Assembly: GCA_035934315.1 (NCBI GenBank)
Contig: DASYXZ010000234.1
Coordinates: 1-6,693 of the forward strand
Direction of reading: 5' to 3'
Length of the DNA: 6,693 nucleotides
DNA from: DASYXZ01 sp035934315
GTDB lineage: Bacteria; Acidobacteriota; Terriglobia; UBA7540
Shown: positions 1-6,571 of the stretch, piece by piece
Layout: the number at the start of each line of letters is the position of its first letter
How positions within the stretch are numbered: the first letter of the stretch is position 1
Translations under genes and position numbers: made by a program
The notes under the pieces: model-generated
What the model saw: only the letters and a program-made list of their open reading frames with translations
What the model was told of the DNA's origin: nothing
Database searches by the model: none

Positions 1-1
1 A

Positions 2-1129
2 TGGGTGAAACATATCAAGATTCAAAGCAAGCTCCTTACAAAATTCTGGGGACGGCCAATGTACCTTGGCGCCACGGTTTTATTGCCCCAGGGCTATGCC
101 GCACATCCCGGGACGCATTATCCTGTGCTTTATGTCCAGGACCATTTCGCTCTTGGGCCGCCGGTTCCTTTCGCGGATCCTGAAGGTTCCAACAACCCGC
201 AAGGCGGCGGGTCTCTAAGGGGCGCTGACTTTTATAAGGCTTGGACCTCGCTCCACTTCCCACGCATGGTCGCCATTCGCTTCCAACACCCGACGCCCTA
301 TTTTGATGATTCGTATGCAGTCAACTCGGCTAACAACGGTCCCTATGGCGACGCCATCATGACGGAGTTGATTCCCTATCTTGAACAACAATTTCGCATT
401 ATTCGCCAATCGTATGCGCGTGTGTTGATGGGCGGGTCAACCGGCGGATGGGAATCACTGGCTCTGCAGGTTTATCATCCCGATTTCTTTGGCGGCACTT
501 GGACTTTCTTTCCTGACCCCATTGATTTCCGGCGCTATCAGCTGACAGATATCTATAAAGATGAAAATGCGTTTTACGAGCCCGGACACCAATGGCTGCC
601 CGCCTTGCGCTACATGAGCCGAAAACCGGACGGCCAACCCGAAGTGACTTCGCGGGATTTCAGCCGGCTGGAAGCGGTGCTGGGAAGTCATGGCAGGTCG
701 GGCCAACAACTGGAAATTTGGGAAGCCACTTATGGGCCGGTGGGTGAGGACGGATATCCCAAACCGCTATGGGACAAACTGACCGGCGTCATCGACCACA
801 GCGTGGCGAATTATATGCGTGATCATGGATATGATTTAAGATATTATACAGAAACAAATTGGCCGCGGATCGGCCCGCAATTGGCGGGCAAGATTCATCT
901 GTACTGCGGGGATATGGATAACTATTACTTGAATCTCGCAGTATACTTATTCGCGGATTTCCTCTCGAATACGAATAACCCATACTACGCCGGCTCCGTG
1001 GAGTATGGCCGTCCCATGAAAGGGCACGGCTGGATGCCCATGAGTTATCAGGAGCTCATCCGGATGATGGCAAAACACATCTCCAGGAATGCGCCGGCGG
1101 GTGAAGATACCCGTGGGTGGAACTACTGA
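2..1129 (+). CDS. Esterase D/enterochelin-esterase-like alpha/beta-hydrolase, C-terminal part (5' end outside window)
   Basis: Likely a serine hydrolase of the putative esterase (esterase D/Fes-like) alpha/beta-hydrolase family; the substrate cannot be told. Numbering residues from the GTG at 5, the nucleophile elbow is G-G-S-T-G-G at 143-148 with Ser145. A probable acid is in GDMDNYY (Asp303 or Asp305), and the probable catalytic His341 is in KGHGW. The strand-turn segment YLGATVLLPQGY (20-31) opens the hydrolase fold. The frame is open to the left edge (codons for Trp and Val precede Lys-His), and no Shine-Dalgarno site can be seen before the GTG at 5. I therefore treat this as a 3' fragment of a longer protein; relatives commonly carry an extra N-terminal domain, and any signal peptide would lie outside the window. 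The TGA stop at 1127-1129 is intact. The gene converges on the M13 peptidase gene. Family assignment is good; specificity is unknown. Confidence 0.82.
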   Translation, partial: WVKHIKIQSKLLTKFWGRPMYLGATVLLPQGYAAHPGTHYPVLYVQDHFALGPPVPFADPEGSNNPQGGGSLRGADFYKAWTSLHFPRMVAIRFQHPTPYFDDSYAVNSANNGPYGDAIMTELIPYLEQQFRIIRQSYARVLMGGSTGGWESLALQVYHPDFFGGTWTFFPDPIDFRRYQLTDIYKDENAFYEPGHQWLPALRYMSRKPDGQPEVTSRDFSRLEAVLGSHGRSGQQLEIWEATYGPVGEDGYPKPLWDKLTGVIDHSVANYMRDHGYDLRYYTETNWPRIGPQLAGKIHLYCGDMDNYYLNLAVYLFADFLSNTNNPYYAGSVEYGRPMKGHGWMPMSYQELIRMMAKHISRNAPAGEDTRGWNY

Positions 1130-1233
1130 CGGACGACGATGGGGCCTCCTGGCAGCTCTCTTTGGTTCAAACTGAGGCCCGGCCAAGCTCCGGCTCTACC
1201 TGGTGAGATGCCTCCGTTTTTTCATTTGCCCAG
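1130..1233. other. Convergent intergenic gap with possible terminator hairpins
   Basis: This 104-bp gap separates two convergent genes. Two mutually exclusive pairings can be seen. GGGCCTC (1142-1148) can pair with GAGGCCC (1174-1180) across a 25-nt loop. Alternatively GAGGC (1174-1178) can pair with GCCTC (1210-1214), which is followed within two bases by six T residues (1217-1222), resembling a weak + strand Rho-independent terminator for the hydrolase gene. Both loops are long, so function is speculative. No U-tract follows a hairpin on the - strand. Confidence 0.25.
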
Positions 1234-3276
1234 CTACCAAATCTGGCAGCGATCGCCGGGCGGTCGAACCATGGGATCCCCGGCCTTGCAGGAAAAAGCT
1301 TTGGCGAATGCGGGCATATTGGAAAGAGGAGCATTAACTCTGAAACGCGGCAACGGGTGAGGGTCCACGTTCACCAGAAGGCGCTCGAACTCGGGGCGCA
1401 TATTGGTGGACCAAATGCGAGCGTAGCCCAGGAAGAAACGCTGCTCGGGCGTGAAGCCGTCAATGTTACCCGGCCGCGGTTTCCCTTCCAGCGATTTCTC
1501 ATAGGCCGCGTAGGCTACCGTAAGGCCGCCCAAGTCGGCAATGCTTTCGCCCACCACGAGTTTGCCGTTCTCGTGCAATTTGTCCTGCACCTGAAAACCG
1601 TCAAACTGATGCACCACGCATTCCGAGCGGGCATCAAAATTCTTTTTGTCTTCCGGAGTCCACCAGTTTTTCAAGTTGCCCTGCGCGTCAAACTTGGCGC
1701 CTTCATCGTCAAAGCCGTGGGTCATTTCGTGTCCGATCACAGCGCCCATGCCGCCATAGTTAAAAGCGTCGTCTGCGTTCGGATCATAAAACGGCGGCTG
1801 AAGGATGCCCGCCGGAAAGACAATTTCGTTCATTTGCGGATTGTAATAAGCGTTCACTGTGGGCGGAGTCATGCCCCACTCCGTCCGATCCACCGGCTTG
1901 CCTATTTTGTTAAGATCGCGTTTGAATTCAAAAGCGTTCGACCGCCAAATATCATGAACGAAAATCCCCCGGTCGATATTCAGCGCGGAATAGTCCCGCC
2001 ATTTGTCGGGATAGCCGATCTTGTTCATGAAAGCGTCGAGCTTCGCAATCGCCTGCTTGCGCGTGGCCTCGCCCATCCAGGGCAGAGTCGTGAGATCGGC
2101 CTGCAGCGCCGCCTCCAGATTGTGGACCATGGCCACCGCGCGAGCTTTGGCTTCCGGGGTAAAAGTCTTTTTCACGTAGACTTGGCCCAGCGCCTCGCCC
2201 AGGCCCCTGTCCGTATACCTGACGCATCGTTTCCATCTGGGAAGATTTTCTTTGGTGCCGGTCAAAATTTTTCCTTTAAAGTTAAAGTCTTCGTCCACGA
2301 ATTTTGAGGAGAGGTACGGCGCCGCCGCATTGATGACGTGCCACCGCAAATAAGTTTTCCAGTCCGCCAGCGGGATGGCGGTCATCATGCCGCTCAGCTC
2401 TTTGAAAAAGTCCGGAGTGGCCACGTTGATGTCACCCTTCCCCGCCAAACCGAACGTTTCAAGATAACTCTCCCACTCAAAATTGGGGGCGAGGGTTTTC
2501 AATTGCGCGATGTTCATCGGGTGATAAACCGCGTCCGGGTCACGGCGTTGCACGCGCGTCAAGGAAGCCTGGGCGAGTTTGGTTTCAATATCCATCACGG
2601 TTTTGGTATCGGCCGAGGCCGCCGCCGGGGTCTCGCCCATCAATTCAAACATCCTGGCAACGTGCTTCACATATTCCTCACGAGTCTGCTTCGATTTTGC
2701 GTCATCTTTTGTGTAGTAGTCACGGTCGGGCATGCCCAGTCCAGACTGGTCAATTTCACCGATAACCTGCGTGCTGTTCTTAAAATCTTGCGTTGAATCC
2801 ACGGCGAAGGGCGAGTGCACGCCGAAACCTTGCAGGCGCTCGATCTCCGCCTGCAGGCCGCCGACATTCTGGATCTGCTCAATGCGCTCGAATTCGGGCT
2901 CGATGGGCCTCATTCCGGCCGCCTCGATGGCGCTCTCGTCCATACACGCTGCGTAGAAGTCTCCCACCTTTTGTTCGTTGGAGCCTTTGGGCGCGCTGGT
3001 GTCTTTTGCGCTGTCTTCCAGAATCTGGTGGAGGACGTCGCGGTTCTTCTCTGCCAGCTCGTTAAAGCTGCCCCAACTGGGATAAGCGGCGGGAATCGGA
3101 TTGTGCGCCATCCAACCACCATTGGCGAACTGATTGAAGTCGGTGCAAGCGCTGGCAGCGCGATCCAGGTTCGCCAGATCGAATCCGTGTTCATCGCCCG
3201 GGCCCGCCCCGGGAGCAAAAGCAAAAGAAATCACAATTAACAGCATGATGATCGACCAATTTTTCGCGGAACGCAT
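1234..3276 (-). CDS. M13 family zinc metallopeptidase (neprilysin/PepO-like), secreted
   Basis: Zinc endopeptidase of the neprilysin family, which cleaves peptides outside the cytoplasm; 680 residues is the usual full length. Residues 1-21 form a signal peptide (basic MRSAKNW, then a hydrophobic run to AFA), with no lipobox, so the mature protein is probably periplasmic or secreted. The N-terminal M13 domain covers roughly 34-415 and the catalytic domain about 475-680. Visible active-site elements are the substrate-binding NAYYNP (475-480), the zinc motif HEMTH (516-520; His516, His520, catalytic Glu517) and GESIADLGG (Glu577 as third zinc ligand, Asp581). His640 and Arg646 match the neprilysin substrate/transition-state His711 and Arg717. 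The C-terminal CQIW fits the family's Cys-x-x-Trp ending, and Cys677 probably makes a disulfide. The ATG at 3276 is supported by a GAGGTG site 8 nt upstream and by the signal peptide. It is divergent from the DAHP synthase gene and appears monocistronic. No defect is seen. The natural substrate is unknown. Confidence 0.96.
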   Translation of the reverse strand: MRSAKNWSIIMLLIVISFAFAPGAGPGDEHGFDLANLDRAASACTDFNQFANGGWMAHNPIPAAYPSWGSFNELAEKNRDVLHQILEDSAKDTSAPKGSNEQKVGDFYAACMDESAIEAAGMRPIEPEFERIEQIQNVGGLQAEIERLQGFGVHSPFAVDSTQDFKNSTQVIGEIDQSGLGMPDRDYYTKDDAKSKQTREEYVKHVARMFELMGETPAAASADTKTVMDIETKLAQASLTRVQRRDPDAVYHPMNIAQLKTLAPNFEWESYLETFGLAGKGDINVATPDFFKELSGMMTAIPLADWKTYLRWHVINAAAPYLSSKFVDEDFNFKGKILTGTKENLPRWKRCVRYTDRGLGEALGQVYVKKTFTPEAKARAVAMVHNLEAALQADLTTLPWMGEATRKQAIAKLDAFMNKIGYPDKWRDYSALNIDRGIFVHDIWRSNAFEFKRDLNKIGKPVDRTEWGMTPPTVNAYYNPQMNEIVFPAGILQPPFYDPNADDAFNYGGMGAVIGHEMTHGFDDEGAKFDAQGNLKNWWTPEDKKNFDARSECVVHQFDGFQVQDKLHENGKLVVGESIADLGGLTVAYAAYEKSLEGKPRPGNIDGFTPEQRFFLGYARIWSTNMRPEFERLLVNVDPHPLPRFRVNAPLSNMPAFAKAFSCKAGDPMVRPPGDRCQIW

Positions 3277-3284
3277 ATGCGTGA

Positions 3285-3290
3285 CACCTC
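3285..3290 (-). promoter_or_regulatory. Ribosome binding site of the M13 peptidase
   Basis: The - strand reads GAGGTG, a strong Shine-Dalgarno match, 8 nt before the ATG at 3276. It fixes the start immediately before the signal peptide. Confidence 0.8.
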
Positions 3291-3350
3291 AATTTAATTT
3301 GATTTGCGCGGCCGCCCGGGGTCATTCGGGGCCAACTATGCAACTGACCG

Positions 3351-3379
3351 ATTCTATCCGATGCTCATCGGGAAGCCAA
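3351..3379 (-). promoter_or_regulatory. Candidate sigma-70-type promoter for the M13 peptidase
   Basis: On the - strand a TTGGCT box (3374-3379, 4 of 6 to the -35 consensus) lies exactly 17 bp before TAGAAT (3351-3356, 5 of 6 to the -10 consensus). Transcription from here would give a leader of roughly 70 nt before the peptidase ATG. This is a pattern match only; promoter consensus in the host lineage is not known. Confidence 0.35.
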
Positions 3380-3530
3380 GCCGAATACATTTTTATCAGA
3401 TCGTGGTTAACCCCGGTCATGGAGATTTTACCGCATGATGACTTTGACGAAACAGGCCAAATGACCGACAAACGCTGATTGCTTTGCCGGACGATACTGA
3501 ATTAAACTGCTCATGTTAGCCTGGACTAAA

Positions 3531-3536
3531 AAGGAA
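3531..3536 (+). promoter_or_regulatory. Ribosome binding site of the DAHP synthase
   Basis: AAGGAA lies 7 nt before the ATG at 3544. It supports that start, which also places the N-terminal MLIVMKP strand of the regulatory domain at the expected position. Confidence 0.7.
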
Positions 3537-3543
3537 CTTCGAC

Positions 3544-4635
3544 ATGCTGATCGTCATGAAGCCGCAGGCCACCGAAGATGATGTCCGCGGCGTGTGCAAG
3601 AAAATTGAGTCGATGGGCTTCCGCCCTCACCCCATGCCCGGGGCGCAGCGGACGGCCATTGGCATCACCGGAAATCCGGGGCCGCTGGAGCCGGCGGAAT
3701 TTGAAAGTTTACCCGGCGTCGCGGACGCCATCCCGGTTTCCAAGCCGTACAAGCTCGTCAGCCGCGAGATTAAGAACGAGGACTCGCTGATTCATGTAAA
3801 ACCTTCCGAGGGGACCGGACCCGGCTTCACTTTCGGCGGAAGGGAGCTCGGCATCATTGCCGGACCGTGCGCCATCGAGGGCCGGGAGCAGGCCTTTGCC
3901 GCGGCCCAGCGTGTGAAAAAGGCGGGAGCGCGATTGTTCCGCGGCGGCGCTTTCAAACCGCGCACTTCGCCTTACAGCTTTCAAGGCATGGGCGAAGAGG
4001 GGCTGAAGATTCTGGCGGAAGTTCGCCATGAATTTGGCCTGCTCATCGTTACGGAGACGATTGACCCTGAGAATTGCGATTTGGTGGAGCGCTACGCCGA
4101 CGTGTTACAAATCGGCGCGCGCAATATGCAAAACTTTTCCCTGCTCAAGCGCGTGGGGCGATCCTCGCGGCCGGTATTGCTGAAGCGCGGCATGTCCGCC
4201 ACGCTCGATGAGTTTCTCATGGCTGCGGAGTATGTTCTGGCAGAGGGAAATTACAACGTTATCCTGTGCGAACGCGGCGTGCGCACCTTCGCCGACCATT
4301 CGCGCAACACGCTGGACCTGAGCGTGATTCCCGCCGTCAAACGCCTTTCGCATCTGCCCATCATCGTTGATCCCAGTCATGGAACCGGAAAACGCGACCG
4401 GGTGATTCCACTCTCGCGCGCCGCCGTGGCCGTGGGCGCTGACGGACTGATCGTCGAAGTTCACCCGCAACCTGATGGCGCCGTCTCCGACGGCTATCAA
4501 TCGCTCTACCCTGACCAGTTTGATTTGCTGATGGAAGAGGTCACGGCCATCGCGGGCGTGCTGGGCCGGACGACGGCGCATTCAAGTCTTAAGGCAGGGG
4601 AGACATCACCCGCCAGCCGCACCCACAAGCAATGA
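3544..4635 (+). CDS. aroF: 3-deoxy-7-phosphoheptulonate (DAHP) synthase, type I-beta
   Basis: Condenses phosphoenolpyruvate with erythrose 4-phosphate to DAHP, the first committed step of the shikimate pathway to aromatic amino acids; cytoplasmic. The 363-residue protein has an N-terminal ferredoxin-like (ACT-like) domain at about 1-70, as in Thermotoga maritima DAHP synthase, where this domain mediates feedback inhibition by Tyr/Phe; inhibition here is inferred. The TIM-barrel catalytic part (about 98-340) shows AGPCAIE (106-112), RGGAFKPRTSPYSFQG (133-148), IGARNMQNF (190-198), LLKRG (212-216), DPSHGTG (276-282) and EVHPQPDGAVSDG (305-317). The four metal ligands of the T. maritima enzyme (Cys102, His272, Glu298, Asp309) are matched at a constant offset of 7 by Cys109, His279, Glu305 and Asp316. 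No chorismate mutase domain is fused. The last ~20 residues are a polar, probably disordered tail. The stop overlaps the next gene's ATG as ATGA, suggesting translational coupling. Confidence 0.97.
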   Translation: MLIVMKPQATEDDVRGVCKKIESMGFRPHPMPGAQRTAIGITGNPGPLEPAEFESLPGVADAIPVSKPYKLVSREIKNEDSLIHVKPSEGTGPGFTFGGRELGIIAGPCAIEGREQAFAAAQRVKKAGARLFRGGAFKPRTSPYSFQGMGEEGLKILAEVRHEFGLLIVTETIDPENCDLVERYADVLQIGARNMQNFSLLKRVGRSSRPVLLKRGMSATLDEFLMAAEYVLAEGNYNVILCERGVRTFADHSRNTLDLSVIPAVKRLSHLPIIVDPSHGTGKRDRVIPLSRAAVAVGADGLIVEVHPQPDGAVSDGYQSLYPDQFDLLMEEVTAIAGVLGRTTAHSSLKAGETSPASRTHKQ

Positions 4636-5858
4636 GGTTGTTGCGATTGGAAGCCGATTCGATCCGCCCGGCCACAAACTTGATGCCCGCTGCCTGCCCA
4701 GGCAGCGGGCAAATACGCCCTGCCCGGCTTCCCTGGCCGGACTCACCTGGCCTGATCAAGGTATTATCCATTCTATTAATTCTTGTTGTAGTAATTGGAG
4801 CTATGTCATGCCACCGACGGGTGCATGAACCCCCACCCCTTCCCTACCTGGCCTTTGTGGCCAACCAGCAAGGCCGTTCCGTCGCGGTTGTCGACCTGGC
4901 GCAATTCAAAGTTGTGGCATCGCTCCCCGTGGCGCCTGACCCGAATCAGGTGGTAGTGCGGCCGCACAGCCATGAGGTGTACGTCGTCTCGACTTCCGGC
5001 TTACTCAGCGTGATTGGCTTTCCTGAACTTCGAGTGATGAAAACCCTGCGCGTCGGACGCTCGGCGAGCAACCTGCTCTTCTCCCCGGACGGCCGCCAGG
5101 CCTACGTTCTTGAGCCTGGGGCGGGGCAAATCGTATTTTTCGACTGCGCGCAGGGGCGCGAAGCCGCGCGCGTGCGCGTGGAACCCAATCTTTCCAATGT
5201 AGCATTAACCCCCGACGGGAAGACTCTCATCGCTGCGGACAGTGATTCCGGGCACGTTTATTTTATCAATGTTGACTCAAAGAAAGTTCTCGCTTCAATA
5301 ACCACCGGAAAAAATCCCGGGCCCATGGGGATTTTGCCTGACAGCTCCAAAGTATTCATCGCCAACACTGGCGAAAATACAATTTCTGTGGCCAACGTGC
5401 TCTCGCGCCAGTTCCTCTCCAACCTTGAGTTGGGCTCAACTCCAAGTACGCTCATCGTAAAGCCTGACGGCGGAGAAATATTTGTGTTGAGCGCCCAGGG
5501 CGCCACCTTAACCGTCCTTGACGCCTTCCACGACAACGTGGAGTTAAGCCTTACCACTGGCCGTGAGCCGGTCGCCGGCATTCTGCGAGGCGACGCCAGC
5601 GTGCTTTACATCGCGTCGGCGGCTGACGGAAACATTATCGCGCTCGACGCCCCCAACCGCGCCGTGCTGGCATCAATTCATGTAGGCATGTCACCCCACG
5701 CGCTCGCTTTAACTCCTGATGAGCGGTATCTTGTGGCGGCGGACAGCGGCTCTTCCAGTCTCGCGGTTTTACGGACGGACAAGAACGAACTGGTCACCAC
5801 GATACCAGTGGGCGACATGCCTGTGGATTTGGCCGTTCCAGAATGGCTGAGGAAGTAG
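4632..5858 (+). CDS. YVTN-type beta-propeller protein, membrane-anchored or lipoprotein
   Basis: Predicted extracytoplasmic beta-propeller of the YVTN/YncE-like superfamily; such proteins serve as binding or scaffold modules and no enzyme motif is visible, so its role is unknown. Residues 44-59 form one hydrophobic segment after Lys43 and end at Cys60 (IGAMSC). This is either a membrane anchor or a poor lipobox (Ala-Met-Ser before Cys). A Pro-rich linker (67-71) leads into eight repeats of about 41 residues starting near 72, 114, 156, 198, 239, 281, 323 and 365, with the recurring pattern of a YVxx strand, SVxVID strand, Kvxxxixvg turn and LxxTPDG end. The ATG at 4632 overlaps the DAHP synthase stop (ATGA) and has no Shine-Dalgarno site of its own. 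The only in-frame alternative upstream of the hydrophobic segment is ATG 4683, also without one. Residues 1-40 are Pro/Arg-rich, unlike a signal peptide, and cover a perfect inverted repeat, so the true N-terminus is uncertain. Confidence 0.85.
   Translation: MRLLRLEADSIRPATNLMPAACPGSGQIRPARLPWPDSPGLIKVLSILLILVVVIGAMSCHRRVHEPPPLPYLAFVANQQGRSVAVVDLAQFKVVASLPVAPDPNQVVVRPHSHEVYVVSTSGLLSVIGFPELRVMKTLRVGRSASNLLFSPDGRQAYVLEPGAGQIVFFDCAQGREAARVRVEPNLSNVALTPDGKTLIAADSDSGHVYFINVDSKKVLASITTGKNPGPMGILPDSSKVFIANTGENTISVANVLSRQFLSNLELGSTPSTLIVKPDGGEIFVLSAQGATLTVLDAFHDNVELSLTTGREPVAGILRGDASVLYIASAADGNIIALDAPNRAVLASIHVGMSPHALALTPDERYLVAADSGSSSLAVLRTDKNELVTTIPVGDMPVDLAVPEWLRK
4684..4711. repeat. Perfect inverted repeat (REP-like or hairpin)
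   Basis: The arms GCCCGCTGCCTG (4685-4696) and CAGGCAGCGGGC (4699-4710) are exact reverse complements around a 2-nt centre, and T4684/A4711 extend pairing to 13 bp. In RNA, a loop of 4 or more nt would leave about 12 pairs, still a very stable GC-rich stem. A second, weaker hairpin follows (CCGGC 4724-4728 with GCCGG 4736-4740). The repeat lies just inside the predicted start of the propeller gene. It has no U-tract after it, so it is not a classical terminator. Possible roles are a REP-type dispersed repeat, a processing or stability stem between the two cistrons, or a protein-binding site; these are inference. Confidence 0.8.
5849..5855 (+). promoter_or_regulatory. Ribosome binding site of the DNA glycosylase
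   Basis: GAGGAAG, inside the last codons of the propeller gene, lies 6 nt before the ATG at 5862. It supports that start over the internal ATG at 5913, which has no comparable site, and shows that the two genes are co-translated from one message. Confidence 0.75.
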
Positions 5859-5861
5859 CAC

Positions 5862-6479
5862 ATGTATTTGGAGAAAATTTCACGCCCCATCCGCCGGCTT
5901 CGCCGCGCTGACATGCCCGTTGACACTATCGAGTTGGCACGCTATCTCATCGGCAAAACTTTGGTTCATGACATGGCGCGCGGCAGGTTAAGCGGGCGCA
6001 TCGTCGAGACGGAAGCTTATCCGGTAGGTGACGCTGCCGCTCACCATTTCCGCGGTATGACGCCCCGTAATCGTTCGCTATTTCTCCAACGCGGTTTCGC
6101 CTACGTCTACTTCACTTACGGTTCGTGTTTTATGATGAACGTGACGAGCGAGAAACCCGGCGTGGGCGCGGGCGTTTTGATCCGCGCGCTTGAACCCCTG
6201 GAAGGGATTGAGCTGATGGCGCGTCATCGAGGCACCGCGCAACTTCGGTACCTGGCAAGCGGGCCGGGCCGTTTGGCCGCCGCAATGCGTATTGACAAGC
6301 GGTACGACGGAATCGACTTGTGCTCCGCCGGACCGCTCTGGCTGGGCGCTCCTCTAAAAGCCACGGGCCCGGTGGGGTGCAGCATACGCATTGGCATTAC
6401 TCGTGAGACAAAACGCGCGTGGCGTTTTTACGAGCGCGGCAGTGAATATGTGAGCGGCCCAAAGCGACTGCGCGCTTGA
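5862..6479 (+). CDS. 3-methyladenine DNA glycosylase, MPG/AAG family
   Basis: Monofunctional base-excision repair glycosylase that removes alkylated or deaminated purines (3-methyladenine, hypoxanthine and similar in studied members) from DNA, leaving an abasic site; acts on the chromosome. At 205 residues it has the usual bacterial length. The family hallmarks are present in order: LARYLIGKTL (25-34), GRIVETEAY (45-53), HHFRGMTPRN (61-70), YVYFTYG (81-87), MMNV (91-94), RALEPLEG (108-115) and ASGPGRLAAAM (132-142). By comparison with human AAG, Glu51 is the catalytic base (Glu125), Tyr53 the intercalating or contact residue (Tyr127), His61 matches His136, Asn93 matches Asn169 and Arg108 matches Arg182. 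The protein is not related to the AlkA/Tag helix-hairpin-helix enzymes. It lies 3 nt after the propeller gene stop and is the last gene of the apparent operon. No alkylation-response (Ada-like) regulator or operator is visible. Complete and intact. Confidence 0.95.
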   Translation: MYLEKISRPIRRLRRADMPVDTIELARYLIGKTLVHDMARGRLSGRIVETEAYPVGDAAAHHFRGMTPRNRSLFLQRGFAYVYFTYGSCFMMNVTSEKPGVGAGVLIRALEPLEGIELMARHRGTAQLRYLASGPGRLAAAMRIDKRYDGIDLCSAGPLWLGAPLKATGPVGCSIRIGITRETKRAWRFYERGSEYVSGPKRLRA

Positions 6480-6571
6480 TCAGGATGCTGGCGGGGCCAA
6501 TACAAGTTTATAAAAGTAGTGGATAGGCAAGAACGCGTTCAGCGAAAGCATGCTGAGCTGGCGCGCGACAA
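6480..6571. other. Convergent intergenic gap, no supported feature
   Basis: These 92 bp separate the glycosylase gene from the convergent zinc-finger gene. I see a 10-bp palindrome GAACGCGTTC (6531-6540) and a weak TCAGC/GCTGA pairing (6539-6543 with 6552-6556), but no T-tract that would make a terminator. A TATAAA string (6509-6514) has no matching -35 box and would drive nothing sensible on either strand. Confidence 0.4.

Larger units (their letters stand above)
3277..3543. other. Divergent intergenic region between peptidase and DAHP synthase
   Basis: This 267-bp spacer must hold the start signals of both divergent transcripts. The - strand side has the candidate promoter and Shine-Dalgarno site listed separately. 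On the + strand only weak matches are seen: TTGCTT (3479-3484) spaced 18 bp from TAAACT (3503-3508), and an isolated TTGACG (3444-3449) without a good -10 box. I see no convincing riboswitch, T-box, tryptophan-type attenuator or operator palindrome ahead of the DAHP synthase gene. No believable small gene is present. Confidence 0.5.

Noticed and set aside
1357..2307. A 316-codon open frame on the + strand
   Set aside because: It lies wholly antisense to the M13 peptidase gene, whose full set of active-site motifs is intact. Its translation is rich in His, Val and Arg with no recognisable domain, as expected of a mirror frame of a codon-biased gene.
2338..3240. Further + strand open frames (152, 141, 90 and 74 codons)
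   Set aside because: All are antisense to the peptidase gene, overlap one another in different frames, and lack ribosome binding sites or family motifs.
3134..3478. A 114-codon + strand frame running into the divergent intergenic region
   Set aside because: Its first third is antisense to the peptidase signal-peptide region and the rest crosses the candidate promoter. There is no Shine-Dalgarno site and no recognisable domain.
3277..3543. Amino-acid-responsive leader (attenuator, T-box or riboswitch) ahead of the DAHP synthase
   Set aside because: No leader peptide rich in aromatic codons, no T-box-like motif and no terminator stem with T-run could be found.
4105..4581. A 158-codon - strand frame
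   Set aside because: It is antisense to the conserved catalytic core of the DAHP synthase and its translation has no recognisable motif.
4684..4740. Rho-independent terminator after the DAHP synthase gene
   Set aside because: The stem is strong, but no T-tract follows (AAATACGCCC instead). It lies beyond the start of an overlapping downstream gene, so I list it as an inverted repeat only.
5258..5581. A 107-codon - strand frame within the propeller gene
   Set aside because: It is antisense to repeats 4-6 of a well-supported propeller gene, with no motif or ribosome binding site.
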